From: an uncultured Pseudomonadota bacterium
GTDB lineage: Bacteria; Pseudomonadota; Gammaproteobacteria; Methylococcales; Methylomonadaceae
Direction of reading: 5' to 3'
NCBI GenBank assembly: GCA_903902945.1
Contig: CAIUWU010000056.1
Location: 1 to 7,879, forward strand
Length of the DNA stretch: 7,879 bases
Position 1 is the first letter of the stretch. The number at the start of each line of letters is the position of its first letter. A program made the translations under genes and the position numbers. Below the pieces are notes generated by a model. The model did no database searches. It saw nothing but the letters and a program-made list of their open reading frames with translations, and was not told the DNA's origin. Positions 5,991-7,879 of the stretch are shown in pieces.

Positions 5991-7879
5991 ATGAAAGCGG
6001 TTTTTCCCAATCCTATCAACCACGCTTGTCTTACCGCGAGACGGATCAGCGCCGAATTGCTGTTCTGGCCGTTGCGCTGTTGCAATCTCTTGGCCTTGCT
6101 GATTCATGGTTGCGGTCACGCACTGGCTCTGGCGCTGGTAGCAAAAAATTTAAAACCATTCCGGGCGGAGATTATTCTGGAACAAATGCCGTTATCGGCA
6201 TTGCTGCGCAGTCTGCTGCCGTTTCAGGAATTGCCGCAATCCCAGTCACAAACGCCCCACATTACAGTCAGCGAGCTGACCAGCAATCAGTTAAGGCTGG
6301 TTGCCGCCGGCGGCATACTGCTGAACGGCCTCGGCATGCTGCTGATGGGCATCTGGATGCCATCGGCCAGTTTGATCGGCCAGCTGGCCGGATGTTACTT
6401 TCTGCTGGCTTCGTTACTGGCAACACTGTCCTGGCCGGATCTGAAAACCGTGCTGGACGGCCGGAACCGGGCGCTGGCCTGTGGCCCGGCTTTTGCGGTG
6501 CGCTATTACTTGTCGGCCGAAGAAAAAGCGTCTCCGCAACTGGTATCGGAGCGTCTGCGGACGCTGATCGAACTGCTGGCCCGAGAAGCCTCGACCCGGG
6601 GCGGACAGTCGGGTGGGTTTTCGATCATGGTCAAGAAACTGGACGCCTTATCGATCATTTTTGACAAGGCCGTCAAAGGTAAGCGCGATGACATCGTTAA
6701 GGTGGTAATGCAGAAAATGGACAAGCTGCTCAACAAAGCCCGCCGCGAAGCCTATGCCAAGGCCGATGGTTTTGAAGCGATTCTGCTGCATTTGCGCTAT
6801 GCCACCGGCGGCGCGACTCACTGGCATAACGCCCAGCCGCACTGGTATGAATACTACCATCAGATGACCCATTTCCGGGTCGAGCACAACCGGCTGCACA
6901 GCGTCAGCGCTGAAGTCTTCAACATGATCGCCCACAATGGCGACATGGACGGCGTTCATTTACAAGTCTGTATCGATAACCGTCTGGTGCGTCATTATTT
7001 CAGCCAGATAGAAGCCCGGGCGCTGTTGATGCGGGCAATGCCGGTGACCAGTTCTCAGGGTAATTCCGATTCCCGCAGCGTTGCCGAATGGTTTGATTTT
7101 ATTTATACCTGCGGTTTGTCTTACAAAGCGCTGCGTTACGCCTATTTCAGTGCCGGACTCGATTACAACCGTGATATTTGTCAGGGCCGCTACGATCTGA
7201 ATCTATTGCTGCCATGGGCTGAACAAGTCGATGTGCTTATCAACCAAGCCATTGCCAACGATCAGGCCGCCGTTCTGAGCGGCGAGGCCAGACAGCTGGC
7301 CGATTTAAACCCGAGCCTGAAACAAAGCATCCGTGACACGGTCGCCGCAGCGATCAAAACCGCTGTGGCCCCGGAACGGCAAGCCGATTTCATCGCTGTG
7401 TTCGAAACTGCCTTTTATCGTCACGATCTCAAATATGTAATGAGCATGGGCTCACGCGATTTACTGGGCGAATTTGCCTTGATGGTCTGTTCCACGCTGG
7501 AGCCCAGACTGGCGGTCTTTTCACTAACCCAGGCTTTTTCGCTCGGTCACAACCGGACGCTGGGAGAGATTTTTGGCAGTGCCGAACCGCAAGGGGTAAC
7601 CTCAGCGTTACAAACCGGTAATAGCGATGATGATGCCTTGCAGATTTACCTGAAAGACGGCCAGTTTGCGACTATCGAATACCGTCCTCAGCCGGACGAA
7701 GATCCGATCAAAATCTACAACCGGGTCAGCGTTGACGCCACCGCACTGGAAACCCTGTTACCGGATCCCAATGCCGTGCTGATCGGCAATCATCAGGCTG
7801 ATCACTGCGCCTGGTTCACCGTTAACGATAATCCCAAGATCGAGCGCTTTAACCGTCCCGCGCTGCCGGCCTGGGACGA
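5991..7879 (+). CDS. Membrane-anchored class II glutamine amidotransferase-like protein (3' end off-window)
   Basis: The frame is open from the ATG at 5991 to the right edge: 629 residues, C-terminus missing. Residues 20-157 are a membrane domain with hydrophobic segments at about 22-51 and 103-147. It carries HGCGH (39-43), GGILLNG (107-113) and VLDG (154-157), a layout like M50 site-2 proteases, whose HExxH motif has Glu where this has Gly40. Residues 164-530 fit a class II (Ntn) amidotransferase as in GlmS: CGPAFAV (164-170), REASTRGGQSGGF (198-210), LRYATGG...NAQPH (268-284), IAHNGDMDG (313-321), NSDSRSV (358-364) and GSAEPQGV (529-536). The counterparts of GlmS Cys1, Arg73, Asn98/Gly99 and Asp123 are Cys164, Arg269, Asn316/Gly317 and Asp360. 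Helical insertions lengthen the domain. The acceptor domain, perhaps SIS, would lie off-window. No clear ribosome site precedes the ATG; coupling to the gene 30 bases upstream is likely. Exact reaction unknown. Confidence 0.8.
   Translation, partial: MKAVFPNPINHACLTARRISAELLFWPLRCCNLLALLIHGCGHALALALVAKNLKPFRAEIILEQMPLSALLRSLLPFQELPQSQSQTPHITVSELTSNQLRLVAAGGILLNGLGMLLMGIWMPSASLIGQLAGCYFLLASLLATLSWPDLKTVLDGRNRALACGPAFAVRYYLSAEEKASPQLVSERLRTLIELLAREASTRGGQSGGFSIMVKKLDALSIIFDKAVKGKRDDIVKVVMQKMDKLLNKARREAYAKADGFEAILLHLRYATGGATHWHNAQPHWYEYYHQMTHFRVEHNRLHSVSAEVFNMIAHNGDMDGVHLQVCIDNRLVRHYFSQIEARALLMRAMPVTSSQGNSDSRSVAEWFDFIYTCGLSYKALRYAYFSAGLDYNRDICQGRYDLNLLLPWAEQVDVLINQAIANDQAAVLSGEARQLADLNPSLKQSIRDTVAAAIKTAVAPERQADFIAVFETAFYRHDLKYVMSMGSRDLLGEFALMVCSTLEPRLAVFSLTQAFSLGHNRTLGEIFGSAEPQGVTSALQTGNSDDDALQIYLKDGQFATIEYRPQPDEDPIKIYNRVSVDATALETLLPDPNAVLIGNHQADHCAWFTVNDNPKIERFNRPALPAWD

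Noticed and set aside
6026..6664. A 212-codon plus-strand frame inside the amidotransferase gene
   Set aside because: The overlapping frame from 5991 carries the conserved amidotransferase motifs and continues to the window end; this one has low-complexity Gly/Ala/Arg composition.

Overview
The window looks like chromosomal DNA of a mid-GC gammaproteobacterium. Coding is dense but interrupted by one AT-richer, gene-poor gap. The best taxonomic handles are a proteobacterial-type dihydropteroate synthase and a Kef-type antiporter. A methanotroph-like gammaproteobacterium (Methylococcales) is a guess from general feel, not shown by any marker gene. I see no rRNA, tRNA, CRISPR array, insertion sequence or phage gene.

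Left part (1-1720, minus strand, running off the left edge): a large open gene with a zeta-toxin-type P-loop kinase at its C-terminus and a long N-terminal region holding a degenerate Fic-like motif. Divergent from it, after a 264-base spacer, is folP (1985-2815, plus), a complete dihydropteroate synthase standing apart from its usual ftsH/glmM neighbours.

Middle (2816-3775): a gene-poor stretch. It holds a perfect 9-bp hairpin, a clear intrinsic terminator that works only on the minus strand although no minus-strand gene is visible to its right, a short ORF with a secretion-like leader and an in-frame TAG, and an unrecognised 124-residue protein (3313-3687).

Right part (3776-7879, plus): a complete CPA2/Kef-type cation:proton antiporter with a C-terminal RCK NAD-binding domain. 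A good sigma70-type promoter then heads a compact three-gene cluster: a 64-residue two-helix membrane protein, a 116-residue exported protein, and a large gene that runs off the right edge. The large protein joins an N-terminal membrane domain resembling a degenerate M50 site-2 protease to a class II (Ntn) glutamine amidotransferase domain with its active-site residues in place. Its candidate nucleophile cysteine is internal (Cys164), just after the membrane domain. This cluster is the strongest candidate for an undescribed system: a membrane-tethered amidotransferase, possibly needing proteolytic release, encoded with two small envelope proteins.

The genes do not form one obvious pathway. 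The likely functional groups are the putative toxin kinase, folate synthesis, the potassium/proton antiporter, and the envelope-linked amidotransferase cluster.
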